From the NCBI RefSeq assembly GCF_008124765.1, contig NZ_VNHS01000019.1:1-64000 (forward strand): a DNA stretch of 64,000 bases, written 5' to 3'. Both the position numbers and the translations under genes were made by a program. Position 1 is the stretch's first letter, and each line of letters starts with the position of its first letter. The notes under the pieces were generated by a model that made no database searches, had not been told where the DNA came from, and was given only the letters and a program-made list of their open reading frames with translations. This DNA comes from Paenibacillus methanolicus. Its GTDB lineage: Bacteria; Bacillota; Bacilli; Paenibacillales; Paenibacillaceae. Shown piece after piece: positions 50,113 to 59,284 of this stretch.

Positions 50113-50547
50113 AGCTTCTCATCTCCTTCTAGTCTATTACCCGATTGTAGGCGAGAATGTTGTCGAATCTATCTACGGCTTGTTTCAGGCTTGTAAACAA
50201 TCGAAAGCTTGCAAGCGCGGTCTGCAAGTTTCATAGCGTAATAGGTGACGAATGACCGCGGCGAAAAGTTGCCGTGCATTCGGCTGGAATCTGCTGGTCG
50301 CTGTCAGAGCCACATTAGCGACATTAATGAAGGAACGCCGTCGATCGACCTATTCACAGGAAGAGGAGGAGAGGCCGGCGACAGCCGTTTCGCCTTGCGC
50401 GACGTCGCTTGGTCCCTTCAAGCTGCGGGCGAATATAACGCTGGCGGAAATGCACGGCATGCCGCGCGAAAACACGGCGTATGGACCCGAGCCAATGACA
50501 CAAGAGCCGCGGCATACTTGGACATAAGGTATTGCGAGGTGATATCC
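50113..50547. other. intergenic region upstream of the ATP-grasp gene
   Basis: About 435 bp. It holds the M15 ribosome binding site and promoter area, a partial copy of the dispersed repeat (50373-50396) and the GAGGTGAT site of the next gene. A 91-codon frame at 50252 has no ribosome binding site and is not called. Confidence 0.5.
50373..50396 (+). repeat. dispersed repeat, partial copy C
   Basis: GCCGGCGACAGCCGTTTC-GCCTTG aligns with the second half of copies A (23161) and B (45361). The GGAATGTAACGCGC half is missing. Confidence 0.5.
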
Positions 50548-51327
50548 ATGACGCGCAAAACCTATAACAGCGCCACGCTGAGGGGGAAGCTTCGCGTATG
50601 CAGGTACTTGTCGGCGGATGACGAACTGCGGGAGCTGGTCCCTCGAACCGTGCGGTTTACGCGCAAAGGCATGCTGAGAATGTTCGAGCGCTGCACGGCC
50701 CTCTATGTCAAGCCGGATGTCGGTTCGCTAGGCATGGGGATTTTCAAAGTTACGCAAGCAGAGGGCGGATGCGAGCTGCTGGCAACCGTCCGGCGCAAGC
50801 AGAGCCGCAAAACGTTCGATTCGATCGAAACGGCGTACGGGCATATGAAGGCGAAGGCGAAAGGGCCCATGATTGTACAGGCCGCGGTCGAGCTGGACAC
50901 CGTCGAGGGAAGTCCCTATGATTTGCGGGTGATGGTACAGCGCAAGCCGGGCGGCAAGTGGACCGTCACGGGCAAATTCGCCAAAATTGGGGTTAAGGGC
51001 AAAATCGTCACGAATTACGCGCAGGGCGGACGCGTGGTGACATTGCCGGAGCTGTGGTACCGTAGGGGCTTGAGCGAGCATGAGGGCGAGCGGCGCGACG
51101 AGCTGCTGGAACGCAAGGCGCTCGGCATCGCCCGCCTCCTCAGCGGCAAACGCGCCGGCATGCGGGAGATGGGCGTCGATTTCGCGTTCGATCGGAGCGG
51201 ACGTCTTTGGGTGCTCGAGGTCAATTCGAATCATCCGCAATACTATCCGCTGCGGAACATCGACCGGCGCGCGTACAAACGGATGAAGCGGTTCGCCGCC
51301 AGTTACGGCCGTTTCTCGAGCAAATAA
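50548..51327 (+). CDS. YheC/YheD-like ATP-grasp protein
   Basis: 259 residues of the YheC/D family, linked with the Bacillus spore coat. The ATP-grasp core shows LYVKPDVGSLGMGIFKV, YDLRVMVQRK, KIVTNYAQGGRV, GVDFAFDRSGRLWVLEVNSNHPQ (metal and ATP-binding) and a basic C-terminus. GAGGTGAT lies 8 bases before ATG 50548. It is shorter than the usual ~360-450 residues of YheC/D: the first domain is reduced. The ligation substrate is unknown. Confidence 0.88.
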   Translation: MTRKTYNSATLRGKLRVCRYLSADDELRELVPRTVRFTRKGMLRMFERCTALYVKPDVGSLGMGIFKVTQAEGGCELLATVRRKQSRKTFDSIETAYGHMKAKAKGPMIVQAAVELDTVEGSPYDLRVMVQRKPGGKWTVTGKFAKIGVKGKIVTNYAQGGRVVTLPELWYRRGLSEHEGERRDELLERKALGIARLLSGKRAGMREMGVDFAFDRSGRLWVLEVNSNHPQYYPLRNIDRRAYKRMKRFAASYGRFSSK

Positions 51328-51370
51328 CGGAGGAAGTCCGGTTGGCCGAGCGGTCCGCATGCCCGCTCGC

Positions 51371-51400
51371 TTGCGGGGGCGGCTCGCGCTGCGCTACAAT
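51371..51400 (+). promoter_or_regulatory. promoter of the coiled-coil ORF
   Basis: TTGCGG (51371-51376), an 18-bp spacer and TACAAT (51395-51400). Confidence 0.65.
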
Positions 51401-51443
51401 GAACCGTGGCGAGAAGTTGACTGGACGGACGGAGGAACGGTTC

Positions 51444-51626
51444 ATGAGGGAAGAAGACGGAACGCTGCCAGGGGCGGCGGACGCGGAGACGCTAATAGAG
51501 GAGAACCGGCGGCTGCGCGAAGAGCTCGATCGTCTGCAGGCGGAGAACGCGAAGCTGCGCGGCGTCATCCGGTCGAGGGCGCAAGAGACGATGTCCACCC
51601 GTTTGAAGGATGCGCTTCGGGAGTAA
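51444..51626 (+). CDS. small coiled-coil protein (60 aa)
   Basis: GGAGG lies 8 bases before ATG 51444. An acidic start is followed by a leucine-zipper heptad stretch (IEENRRLREELDRLQAEN AKLRGVI) and a basic end. It should dimerise. No partner or function is known. Confidence 0.6.
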   Translation: MREEDGTLPGAADAETLIEENRRLREELDRLQAENAKLRGVIRSRAQETMSTRLKDALRE

Positions 51627-51742
51627 GGCAGGCCGATTGGCGGGAAAGGTTGGCAGACGAACCGCGCTTGCCCAATTCCGAGGTGGAAAGCGGCGCGAAA
51701 AAACGCTACAATATTACCAGAACACGCAGATGAGGTGATCTC

Positions 51743-51943
51743 ATGTCAGAAGAACAATCGGTTCAACCGGAAGAGAAGAAGAAAATTTCGCTTGCCGAAG
51801 CAGTGAAGCAGAAGCTGGCCCAGAAGAAACAAGAGCAAGCCGAGGGCGGCAAACAGAAACATGGCCATGGCGGCAACCAAGCGGTCATGAAGAGCCAGAA
51901 CCACAAGAAAGTCAACAACCAGCGCAAAAAGATGGGCGTATAA
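51743..51943 (+). CDS. small Lys/Gln-rich protein (66 aa)
   Basis: GAGGTGATCTC precedes ATG 51743. Its low-complexity hydrophilic sequence (EEKKKISLAEAVKQKLAQKK, GGKQKHGHGGNQAVMKSQNH) is probably unstructured. A TACAAT -10 lies near 51707 and a strong terminator follows at 51951, so it is a self-contained unit. Similar small basic proteins occur in Paenibacillaceae; the function is unknown. Confidence 0.6.
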   Translation: MSEEQSVQPEEKKKISLAEAVKQKLAQKKQEQAEGGKQKHGHGGNQAVMKSQNHKKVNNQRKKMGV

Positions 51944-51950
51944 ACAACGC

Positions 51951-51983
51951 GAACCGGGGGCGGAAAGCCTCCGGTTTTTTTTA
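51951..51983 (+). terminator. terminator after the small Lys-rich protein
   Basis: AACCGGGGG pairs with CCTCCGGTT around a short loop, then a T8 tract. Confidence 0.92.
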
Positions 51984-52343
51984 TTGTTGTTAAGGTAAGC
52001 GTATAGCGTGTCCGCGGGAGCGGACGAAAGCGATGGTCAGCACGGAGTAGTAAGTCACGGTACTTCCGGGTGTCTTGGACCGCGAACAAACGTGCAAGCA
52101 CGAAAAAGGGAGTCCAGAGCGTTTTCAACGGAAAACGCACTTCGGAAGCATGCGCTCGGACGAAGCTCTTTTGTTCCCCTCGGCGGAGGGGGAAGGGGGA
52201 GGGAGAATAGAGGGTTCTCGAAGGGCGCAGCCCTTTGTACTTTTTTTAGGACTTCCACGGCTGCCCGGCGCATAGGAGTAGGAGGAAACCCGAACCCAGC
52301 CGTGGAAATAGTAGGATATCCCGGCAAAGATGGAGATGAAAGC
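51984..52343. other. leader region of the SWIM-MoxR-VWA cassette
   Basis: 360 bp with no called gene. A small hairpin AAGGGC-GCA-GCCCTT (52221-52235) followed by TGTAC and T7 may be an attenuator before the cassette. The 5' extension of the SWIM frame into this region has no ribosome binding site. Confidence 0.45.
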
Positions 52344-53801
52344 ATGATGACGGTTACGGAGGCATTCGTCGATTCAATCGCCTTGAACGCGGCGGCGGCC
52401 AAGAACGGCCGAGACCTGGTCAAGAAAAATAGCTTCGCGGAATTGAACCAATCGGAAGACGGGAGGCTGTTATTCGGCGCGTGCAAAGGCAGCGGGAAGG
52501 AGCCTTACCGCTGCTCGGCGGATTTCGTGAAGCCGGAGAGTCCGGTATACCGCTGTTCCTGCCCGAGCCGGCAGTTCCCGTGCAAGCATGTGCTCGGCCT
52601 GCTGTACGCGTTCGCGCAGGGCCGCGCGTTCGAAGCCGCCGCGGTGCCGGAAGACATCGCGGACAAGCGCGAGAAGGCGGAGAAGCGCGAGGAGAAGCGG
52701 GAAGAGAAGAAACAAGCGGAAGCGGAGGGCGCCGCGAGCGGCGCGGCGCCTCGCAAGAAGACGAACAAGGCGGCGCTCGCCAAGAAGCTCGCCGCGCAGT
52801 TGGAGGGCGTGGAGCTGGCCCGGAAGCTGGCGCTGCAAATCGCGCAGGGGGGCATCGCTTCGGTCGACGCCGCCATGGCGCGGCTGTTGGAGCAGCAGAT
52901 TAAGCAGCTCGGCAGCTATTACGTGCCGGGTCTTGCCGCCTCGGCAGAGTCGCTCGTGCGGCTGCTGCGGCAGACGGACGGGCGGGACGCGATCTATACG
53001 GAAGCGGTCGACCAGCTGACGGCGTTGCACGCGCTGCTCAATCGGAGCGCGGACTATCTGAACGCGCGGCTGGCCGATCCCGAGCGGGGACCGGATGCCG
53101 CGACCGTGCTGGAGGAGCGCATCGGCCACGCCTGGCAGCTGGCCGAGCTTCGCGAACATGGCCGCGCGGCGACCGACGTCGAGCTGGCGCAGTTGGCCTT
53201 CTATTCCTACGCGGACGAGGCGCGCGGGGAATATGTGGACGAAGGATTTTGGGTGTCGCTGCACGATGGCGCGGTCGTCCGCACGGTGACGTACCGGCCA
53301 TTCCGGGCGGCGAAATATATCAAGGAAGAGGACAGCTTCTTCCAGGTGATTGCGGCCAAGGAGCTGTTCGCGTATCCGGGCGGGCTCAATCCGCGCGTCC
53401 GCTGGGAGGAGTCGCTGATGCGCGAGTTGTCGGCTGGCGATCTCGGGCGCATCGCCGCTTGCGCGCTGCCTGCGGTGAACGAGGCGCTGAAGATCGTCAA
53501 GAACGAGCTGAAGAACCCGCTCGCCGTCAAGCGGCCGGCGATGCTGCTCCGCGCAAGTCGTCTGACGGCCGCCTCGGAGGGCGGCTACGCGCTGGAGGAC
53601 GGACGGGGAGGAAGACTGGCGCTGGACGACTTGGGCGGCGCGCTGCCGCCGACCACCCGGCTGCTCGAGCTGCTCGGCCCCGGGCAATTGGCGGACGTCG
53701 CGGTGCTCGTCATGTTCGGCCATGACCTGGATACGGGCCGGTTGACGGCGCAGCCGCTGTCGATCGTGACGGAGCAAGAAATTGTGCGTTTGGCGTTCTA
53801 G
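52344..53801 (+). CDS. SWIM zinc-finger protein
   Basis: 485 residues. The SWIM motif CxC-x6-CxH is CSCPSRQFPCKH (C71, C73, C80, H82), a zinc fold for nucleic acid or protein binding. A Lys/Glu-rich linker (~105-145) is followed by a helical body and a beta-rich C-terminal part (about 330-485). It is the first gene of a five-gene cassette. The next gene begins 27 bp later. GGAG is 8 bases before ATG 52344. Confidence 0.9.
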   Translation: MMTVTEAFVDSIALNAAAAKNGRDLVKKNSFAELNQSEDGRLLFGACKGSGKEPYRCSADFVKPESPVYRCSCPSRQFPCKHVLGLLYAFAQGRAFEAAAVPEDIADKREKAEKREEKREEKKQAEAEGAASGAAPRKKTNKAALAKKLAAQLEGVELARKLALQIAQGGIASVDAAMARLLEQQIKQLGSYYVPGLAASAESLVRLLRQTDGRDAIYTEAVDQLTALHALLNRSADYLNARLADPERGPDAATVLEERIGHAWQLAELREHGRAATDVELAQLAFYSYADEARGEYVDEGFWVSLHDGAVVRTVTYRPFRAAKYIKEEDSFFQVIAAKELFAYPGGLNPRVRWEESLMRELSAGDLGRIAACALPAVNEALKIVKNELKNPLAVKRPAMLLRASRLTAASEGGYALEDGRGGRLALDDLGGALPPTTRLLELLGPGQLADVAVLVMFGHDLDTGRLTAQPLSIVTEQEIVRLAF

Positions 53802-53828
53802 CGCGCTATGGAAAGGAAGCATGCCACG

Positions 53829-55739
53829 ATGAGTATAGCCATATTAACGGAATTGCAGGCGGAAGTGCGGAGATTGTTCATCGCCGGCAGCGGCTTGGCC
53901 GCCTCCGACCCCCGCCTGCTCAAGCTGCAGCCGCAGCTGGCCAAGCTAGGGGAGAGTTCGCTTGCATTCAAGAAGCTGGACGAAGGCGTGCGGAAGACGA
54001 CGGAGGCCAGCGGCGCGGCAGCGGCGGCCGCCCTGCTCGAATTGAGCGGCCTGCTGCACGCGATGCTGTATACGCAAGGCAAGAGCGAGCCGCGAGGAGC
54101 GAGCGTGCCGATCGACGCGCTTGGCAGCGCCGGCCGTACGACAATCTCGTACCGCAAGCTTGCACCGGTGCTGGAGGCGCTGACGAGCAGAGGCAGCGGG
54201 CGGCTCCAGGTCCTCCGTCAAGGGCAGAAGGACGGCGTGTTCCACGATTTCCGCGCCTTCCTCCCGGCCGTTCAGGGGCTTGCGGACGTGCCGGAAATCG
54301 CCGAGTACCTCGCGCGCAAGGTGCTGCCGTCCATCGGCGCCCGGATCGTGCCGGTCCTGCTCCGTCAGTTCGACGTCCAAGGCGGCAAGGCCGACGCGCG
54401 CATGCTCGGCGTCATTCACGCCATCGAAGGCGAGAAGCAGCTGGCGCTGTACGAGCGCGCGGCGCGGGAAGGCGCGGTCGAGCTGCAGATCGAAGCGATC
54501 GGCCTGCTCGCCCGTTACGACGGCTTCCTGCCCTTGCTGCTTGAACATTCGCAGGACGGGTTGAGGGCGATTCGGCAAGCGGCGTATGACGCGCTGGCGC
54601 TGCAGGAGCATGAGGAAGCCGCGAAGCGGCTGATGGAGGCGCTGCCCGGCAGGGACAGCGATATGGTGATCGAGCCGATAAGGCAGTCGCGGTATGCTCC
54701 GCTAGAGCAGCGGGTCGTCGCGTATGTCCGCAGCGAGCTGGGGCATTACGCGGATGCGATGGCGGGGTTCGAGCGGAGCAAGCGGGACAACCCGGAGCAG
54801 CCGCCGGCGAATCCTTCGCCGCAAATGGAGCAGTCGTTCGACCGGCTGATCGTCGGGATCCAGGCGCTGAAAGGCAAGCGGAGCGACGGGGCGCTGCAGG
54901 CGGTGTCCGAGCTGCTAGGCAGCGAGATCTTCCTGGCCGGCGCGGACTCGGAAATGAAGGAATACGTCGCGAAGCTGCTGCTCGATATGGAGCGCGCCGA
55001 TGCGGACGAGGCGCTGCTGTCGCGGGCCGGCGCCGCTTATGGTTGGCTCGCCGGCTTCCATCTGAGAGCGGCGATCCGGCATTGGACCGCGACGGACGTC
55101 TACGATCGGTTCGCGCCGCTGCTTGCCAAGCGGTCGGCGGAATCCGTTTCGCTCAAGGAAGCGCTGGTCGGCCTGGTGCCGGATATGCGCGAGGTGCTGC
55201 GTCACGTGTCTTGGCACAAGGCGAATGCTGATGAGGGGGCGCTCCCTGCGGAGAGGACGGAGCTCCCGGAAGCGCTGTCCGACCGGCGCTGGATGAAGCG
55301 GCTCGCGGAGGCGGATTTGCCGTGGATGCTCCTCCCGTACCTGCTTCGTTACGAAGCGGATGCGGAGACGCTGGACTACCTGCGGACCCAGCTGAATGCC
55401 GCTCTTGATTCGCGCAAAAAGCAGGATATCGCCTACACGCTGTGGCTCGGCTTGTTCATCGCCGGCGTGCCGCTGGACGCCGAGCAACTGCGGAAGCTCG
55501 TCCGTCAGCTCGCCGCCCAATACGGATACGCGTATATCGATCCGGCCTCGTCCGCGCTGCTCCGCTCGCTGCCCGCCAGCTGCGCGCCGGCGCTCGAAGA
55601 GCTGCTGTCCGACGGGACCGTAGCGCGGCTGGTCAGCGTGTTGGAACCGATTTTGGAAGACATGAAACGCAATCAATTCGCCGAATTCCCGGCTGACGAA
55701 GGAGCGGAACGATACGCATGGCTGAAAAGCAAAATGTAA
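53829..55739 (+). CDS. HEAT-like helical repeat protein (DUF5691-like)
   Basis: About 636 residues, helical throughout. Repeated pairs of amphipathic helices (VELQIEAIGLLARYDGFLPL, LRAIRQAAYDALALQEHEEA) are typical of HEAT/ARM scaffolds. Its position between the SWIM and MoxR genes matches the family often annotated DUF5691; I cannot confirm this without a profile search. It overlaps the MoxR start by 22 bp. Start 53829 is favoured; ATG 53808 in frame is possible. It is probably the scaffold or client-binding part of the cassette. Confidence 0.75.
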   Translation: MSIAILTELQAEVRRLFIAGSGLAASDPRLLKLQPQLAKLGESSLAFKKLDEGVRKTTEASGAAAAAALLELSGLLHAMLYTQGKSEPRGASVPIDALGSAGRTTISYRKLAPVLEALTSRGSGRLQVLRQGQKDGVFHDFRAFLPAVQGLADVPEIAEYLARKVLPSIGARIVPVLLRQFDVQGGKADARMLGVIHAIEGEKQLALYERAAREGAVELQIEAIGLLARYDGFLPLLLEHSQDGLRAIRQAAYDALALQEHEEAAKRLMEALPGRDSDMVIEPIRQSRYAPLEQRVVAYVRSELGHYADAMAGFERSKRDNPEQPPANPSPQMEQSFDRLIVGIQALKGKRSDGALQAVSELLGSEIFLAGADSEMKEYVAKLLLDMERADADEALLSRAGAAYGWLAGFHLRAAIRHWTATDVYDRFAPLLAKRSAESVSLKEALVGLVPDMREVLRHVSWHKANADEGALPAERTELPEALSDRRWMKRLAEADLPWMLLPYLLRYEADAETLDYLRTQLNAALDSRKKQDIAYTLWLGLFIAGVPLDAEQLRKLVRQLAAQYGYAYIDPASSALLRSLPASCAPALEELLSDGTVARLVSVLEPILEDMKRNQFAEFPADEGAERYAWLKSKM

Positions 55740-56809
55740 TGAGATTGCCGGCGGAGGCGCTGTACGCGCACGAGCTGGCCGCATTGAAGGAAATCGACAA
55801 GGCGCCTCGCCCGGCCGGCTGGCAGCTGTCCCCACGGGCCGTCCTGACGTATCTGACCGGCGGCATGGCAGGCGACACGGTCATTACGCCGAAGTATATC
55901 GGCAACAACCGGCTGGTCGAAGTCGCGATCGCGACGCTGCTGACCGACCGCGCCCTGCTGCTGATCGGGGAACCGGGCACGGCCAAGTCGTGGCTGTCCG
56001 AGAACTTGACGGCGGCCATCCACGGCAGCTCGTCCAAAGTCATCCAAGGGACGGCGGGCACGACCGAGGAGCAAATTCGCTATTCCTGGAACTACGCGAT
56101 GCTGCTGGCGAACGGGCCGTCCGAGCAGGCGCTTATCAAGAGTCCGATCTACCGCGCGATGGAGGAGGGCGGGATCGCCCGGTTCGAGGAAATTTCCCGC
56201 TGCGCCTCCGAAGTGCAGGACGCGCTCATCTCGATCCTGTCCGAGAAGACGATCTCCGTGCCGGAGCTCGGCGGCGAGATCGCGGCGGCGAAGGGCTTCT
56301 CCGTCATCGCGACGGCGAACACGCGCGACCGCGGCGTCAACGACATGTCCTCTGCCCTCAAGCGCCGCTTCAACATTATCGTGCTGCCGGCGCCGGGCGA
56401 TCTGGAGACCGAGGTGGACATCGTCCGCAGACGGGTGAAGGAGCTGGCGAATAGCTACGAGATCGGCGCTTCGCTGCCTGCCGACGACGCCATCCGCCAA
56501 GTGGTCACGATCTTCCGCGAACTGCGCGGCGGCGTGACGCTGGAAGGCAAGGAGAAGGTGAAAGGGCCGAGCGGCGTCATCTCGACGGCGGAGGCGATCT
56601 CGCTGCTGACCGGCAGCATGGCGCTCGCGGCCAGCTTCGGCAGCGGCGAAGTCGAGGCGCAGGATCTGGCGGCCGGCCTGCAAGGGGCGATCGTCAAGGA
56701 CGAGGAGAAGGACCGGGGCGTCTGGAAGGACTATCTGGAGAACGTGATGAAGAAGCGGGGATCGGAATGGCGGCCGCTCTACAATGCTTGCCGGGAGATG
56801 AACGTGTGA
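55718..56809 (+). CDS. MoxR-family AAA+ ATPase
   Basis: A 363-residue MoxR/RavA-like ATPase. Walker A GEPGTAKS (84-91), Walker B IARFEEISR (153-161), sensor 1 ATANTRDRG (N201) and arginine finger LKRRFN (214-219) are present. It works with VWA proteins as a chaperone that activates or remodels targets. GTG of the next gene overlaps its stop (GTGA). It is the motor of the SWIM-HEAT-MoxR-DUF5682-VWA cassette. Confidence 0.95.
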   Translation: MAEKQNVMRLPAEALYAHELAALKEIDKAPRPAGWQLSPRAVLTYLTGGMAGDTVITPKYIGNNRLVEVAIATLLTDRALLLIGEPGTAKSWLSENLTAAIHGSSSKVIQGTAGTTEEQIRYSWNYAMLLANGPSEQALIKSPIYRAMEEGGIARFEEISRCASEVQDALISILSEKTISVPELGGEIAAAKGFSVIATANTRDRGVNDMSSALKRRFNIIVLPAPGDLETEVDIVRRRVKELANSYEIGASLPADDAIRQVVTIFRELRGGVTLEGKEKVKGPSGVISTAEAISLLTGSMALAASFGSGEVEAQDLAAGLQGAIVKDEEKDRGVWKDYLENVMKKRGSEWRPLYNACREMNV

Positions 56810-59262
56810 GCGCGTCCTCGGCAGAGGGCCGCGTCCACGTCTTCGGCGTCCGGCATCTGTCGCCTGCCGGGGCGCATCATCTCCGCCGGTTTCTGGAAGC
56901 GGTCAAGCCGGCCGTCGTGCTCGTCGAAGGACCTGCCGACGCGAGCGACTGGATCGGCCAATTGACGAGGAGCGGCGTCGTGCCGCCGATCGCGCTCATG
57001 GCGTATACCGAGAACCTGCCGGTTCGGACGCTGCTCTACCCGTTCGCCTCTTATTCGCCGGAATACGAGGCGTTCCGCTGGGCGGCGGCCAATGGCGCGA
57101 GCGCGGCGTTCATCGACCTGCCTTCGGATATTTCCATTCCGCTGTACGATTATCGCAAGGCGGCGCGGCGGGAAGCGGACGAGGCCGAGTCGCTGGCGCG
57201 CGCGGAAACGCAGGAATCAGCGGGAGCTGGCGCGGGGGAGGAAGCGTCTGGCGATAGCTCGGGCAATGAAGCGTCTGACGCAGACGGTCGAGACGACGCT
57301 TCCGCCGGAAGGACGGAGACGTCTCGCCGGGATTTTTATGTGAAGCAGCACGAACTGTACGAACGGATCGCCTCGCTCGCCGGCGAGGACGATTACGAGA
57401 GCTACTGGGAGCGGCATTTCGAGCATGACGAGCGGACGGACGGCTACCGGCTGGAAATCGAGGAGCTGTCGCGGCAGATGCGCGGCTTGCTGGAGCATGA
57501 CGAACGGCTCGCCGATCCCGTGGAATCGGCCGTCAACGAAGTGCGCGAGAGCTACATGCGGCTGGAGATCGCGCGCAGGCTGGAGAGCGGCGTGCCGCCC
57601 GAGCGGATCGTCGTCGTCGCCGGGGCGCATCACGTATCCGGCCTGACGGCGGACTTGCCTCCGATGGCCGAAGCGCAGCTGGCCGCGCTGCCCCGGACGG
57701 CGACCAAGCGGACGCTCATGCCTTATTCCTACTACAAGCTGTCCAGCCATTCGGGCTACGGGGCGGGCAACCCGGCTCCGGCGTATTTCGAGCTGCTGTG
57801 GGCGTGCTTGCAGGACGGCGGGCTCGCGCGCTTGCCGTCGATCTATCTGACGCGGGTCGCCCAGCGGTTGCGGGAGCAGGGTACGTATCGCTCGACCGCC
57901 TCGGTCATCGAGGGCGTCCGGCTGGCGTCCGCGCTTGCTTCCATGCGGGGCAGCGCCCAACCGATCCTGCGCGATTTGCGGGATGCGGCCGTCGTTACGC
58001 TGGGATACGGCGAACGCGCGGTCGTGGCGGAGGCGATGGCACGCGCCGAGATCGGCACGGACATCGGCTATTTGCCGGAGGGGATTAGCCAGACGCCGAT
58101 TCAAGACGATATGAACCGGAACCTGAAGCGGCTGAAGCTGGACAAATACAAGCGCGCCGAGGCGAGCGAGCTCGAGCTGGATTTGCGCGAGAACCGCCGC
58201 GTCAAATCCGAGGAAGCGGCCTTTATCGATCTCAACCGCTCCACGTTCCTTCACCGGCTTGCGCTGCTTGGCATCTCGTTCGCCAAGAAGAAGACGCTGC
58301 GCGCCGGCGCGGGATCCTGGGCGGAGCAATGGGTGCTGCAGTGGAGCCCGGAAGCGGAGATCGAGCTGATCGAATCGACGCTGAAGGGGGAGACGATCGA
58401 ATGGGCCGCGGCGTACACGATTCGCGAGCGGCTGGCCGATTGCGCGGATATCGGCGAGGCTTCGCGGCTCATCCGAATCTCTAGCGATTGCGGACTGCCC
58501 GCCTGCATGGAGGAGGCGAGGGCGGCGCTGCAGCGGCTATCGGTGGACGGCCAGCAGTTCGTCCCGCTCGCCGACGCGGCGTTCGAGCTGTCCGGCCTGA
58601 TCCGGTACGGCTCGATCCGCAAGACGGACATCGCGCCCCTTATGCCGCTGCTGTCGCAGTTGTTCTTCCGGGCGGCGATCGGTCTGATCGACGCGTCCGC
58701 CTGCAGCGACGACGCGGCGAAAGGCATGCTGGCCGGCATCAACGGGATGCACACGGTCTCGCAGGATCAGTACGATGCGGTGGACGACGAGCTGTGGAAG
58801 CGGCAGCTGCGGGAGCTGGCCTTCCGCGACGATCGCAACCCGACGCTATCCGGCTTCGCGTTCGCGATCATGCTGGAGCGGCATACCGTCTCCGAAGAGG
58901 AATGCGAACGGGAAGTCGCGCGTCGTCTGTCGCCCGGCATTCCGGCCGATCTGGGCGCCGGGTGGTTCGAGGGAATGTCGATGCGCAACCGGTACGCGCT
59001 GTTGTCGAGACCTTCGCTGTGGGGGCAGTTGGACGATTACTTGGGATCGCTTGAGCAGGAACAGTTCAAGCGCTCGCTCGTCTTCCTGCGCCGGGCGTTC
59101 TCGTCCTTCGACGCGCGGGAGAAGGCGGCGGTGGCGGAGTTGCTCGGCGATTGGTGGGGTTCGGACGCGCAGCGGGATGCCGAAGCGCTTCAGCAGCCGC
59201 TGTCCGACGAGGAGCTGGCGGCCATCGCGGCGCTGGACGAATTCGATTTTAGCGACTTCTAG
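56806..59262 (+). CDS. DUF5682-like protein (TIKI/ChaN-like N-terminal domain)
   Basis: An 818-residue protein. The N-terminal domain begins VHVFGVRHLSPAGAHHL, then VVLVEGPADA and, after an acidic low-complexity insert (~125-170), VVVAGAHHVSGL. These patterns (GxRH, VEGP, GAHH) suggest the EreA/ChaN/TraB-like fold, a metal-dependent hydrolase superfamily. The C-terminal ~500 residues are helical and unassigned. GTG 56806 overlaps the MoxR stop. It is encoded with MoxR and VWA partners in the same order as seen in actinomycete cassettes. The activity is unknown. Confidence 0.82.
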   Translation: MSASSAEGRVHVFGVRHLSPAGAHHLRRFLEAVKPAVVLVEGPADASDWIGQLTRSGVVPPIALMAYTENLPVRTLLYPFASYSPEYEAFRWAAANGASAAFIDLPSDISIPLYDYRKAARREADEAESLARAETQESAGAGAGEEASGDSSGNEASDADGRDDASAGRTETSRRDFYVKQHELYERIASLAGEDDYESYWERHFEHDERTDGYRLEIEELSRQMRGLLEHDERLADPVESAVNEVRESYMRLEIARRLESGVPPERIVVVAGAHHVSGLTADLPPMAEAQLAALPRTATKRTLMPYSYYKLSSHSGYGAGNPAPAYFELLWACLQDGGLARLPSIYLTRVAQRLREQGTYRSTASVIEGVRLASALASMRGSAQPILRDLRDAAVVTLGYGERAVVAEAMARAEIGTDIGYLPEGISQTPIQDDMNRNLKRLKLDKYKRAEASELELDLRENRRVKSEEAAFIDLNRSTFLHRLALLGISFAKKKTLRAGAGSWAEQWVLQWSPEAEIELIESTLKGETIEWAAAYTIRERLADCADIGEASRLIRISSDCGLPACMEEARAALQRLSVDGQQFVPLADAAFELSGLIRYGSIRKTDIAPLMPLLSQLFFRAAIGLIDASACSDDAAKGMLAGINGMHTVSQDQYDAVDDELWKRQLRELAFRDDRNPTLSGFAFAIMLERHTVSEEECEREVARRLSPGIPADLGAGWFEGMSMRNRYALLSRPSLWGQLDDYLGSLEQEQFKRSLVFLRRAFSSFDAREKAAVAELLGDWWGSDAQRDAEALQQPLSDEELAAIAALDEFDFSDF

Positions 59263-59284
59263 AGAGGGGAGCGAGAATAGCGCG

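Noticed and set aside
50252..50527. 91-codon frame upstream of the ATP-grasp gene
   Set aside because: No ribosome binding site, part of it is the dispersed repeat, and the product is unlike a protein domain.
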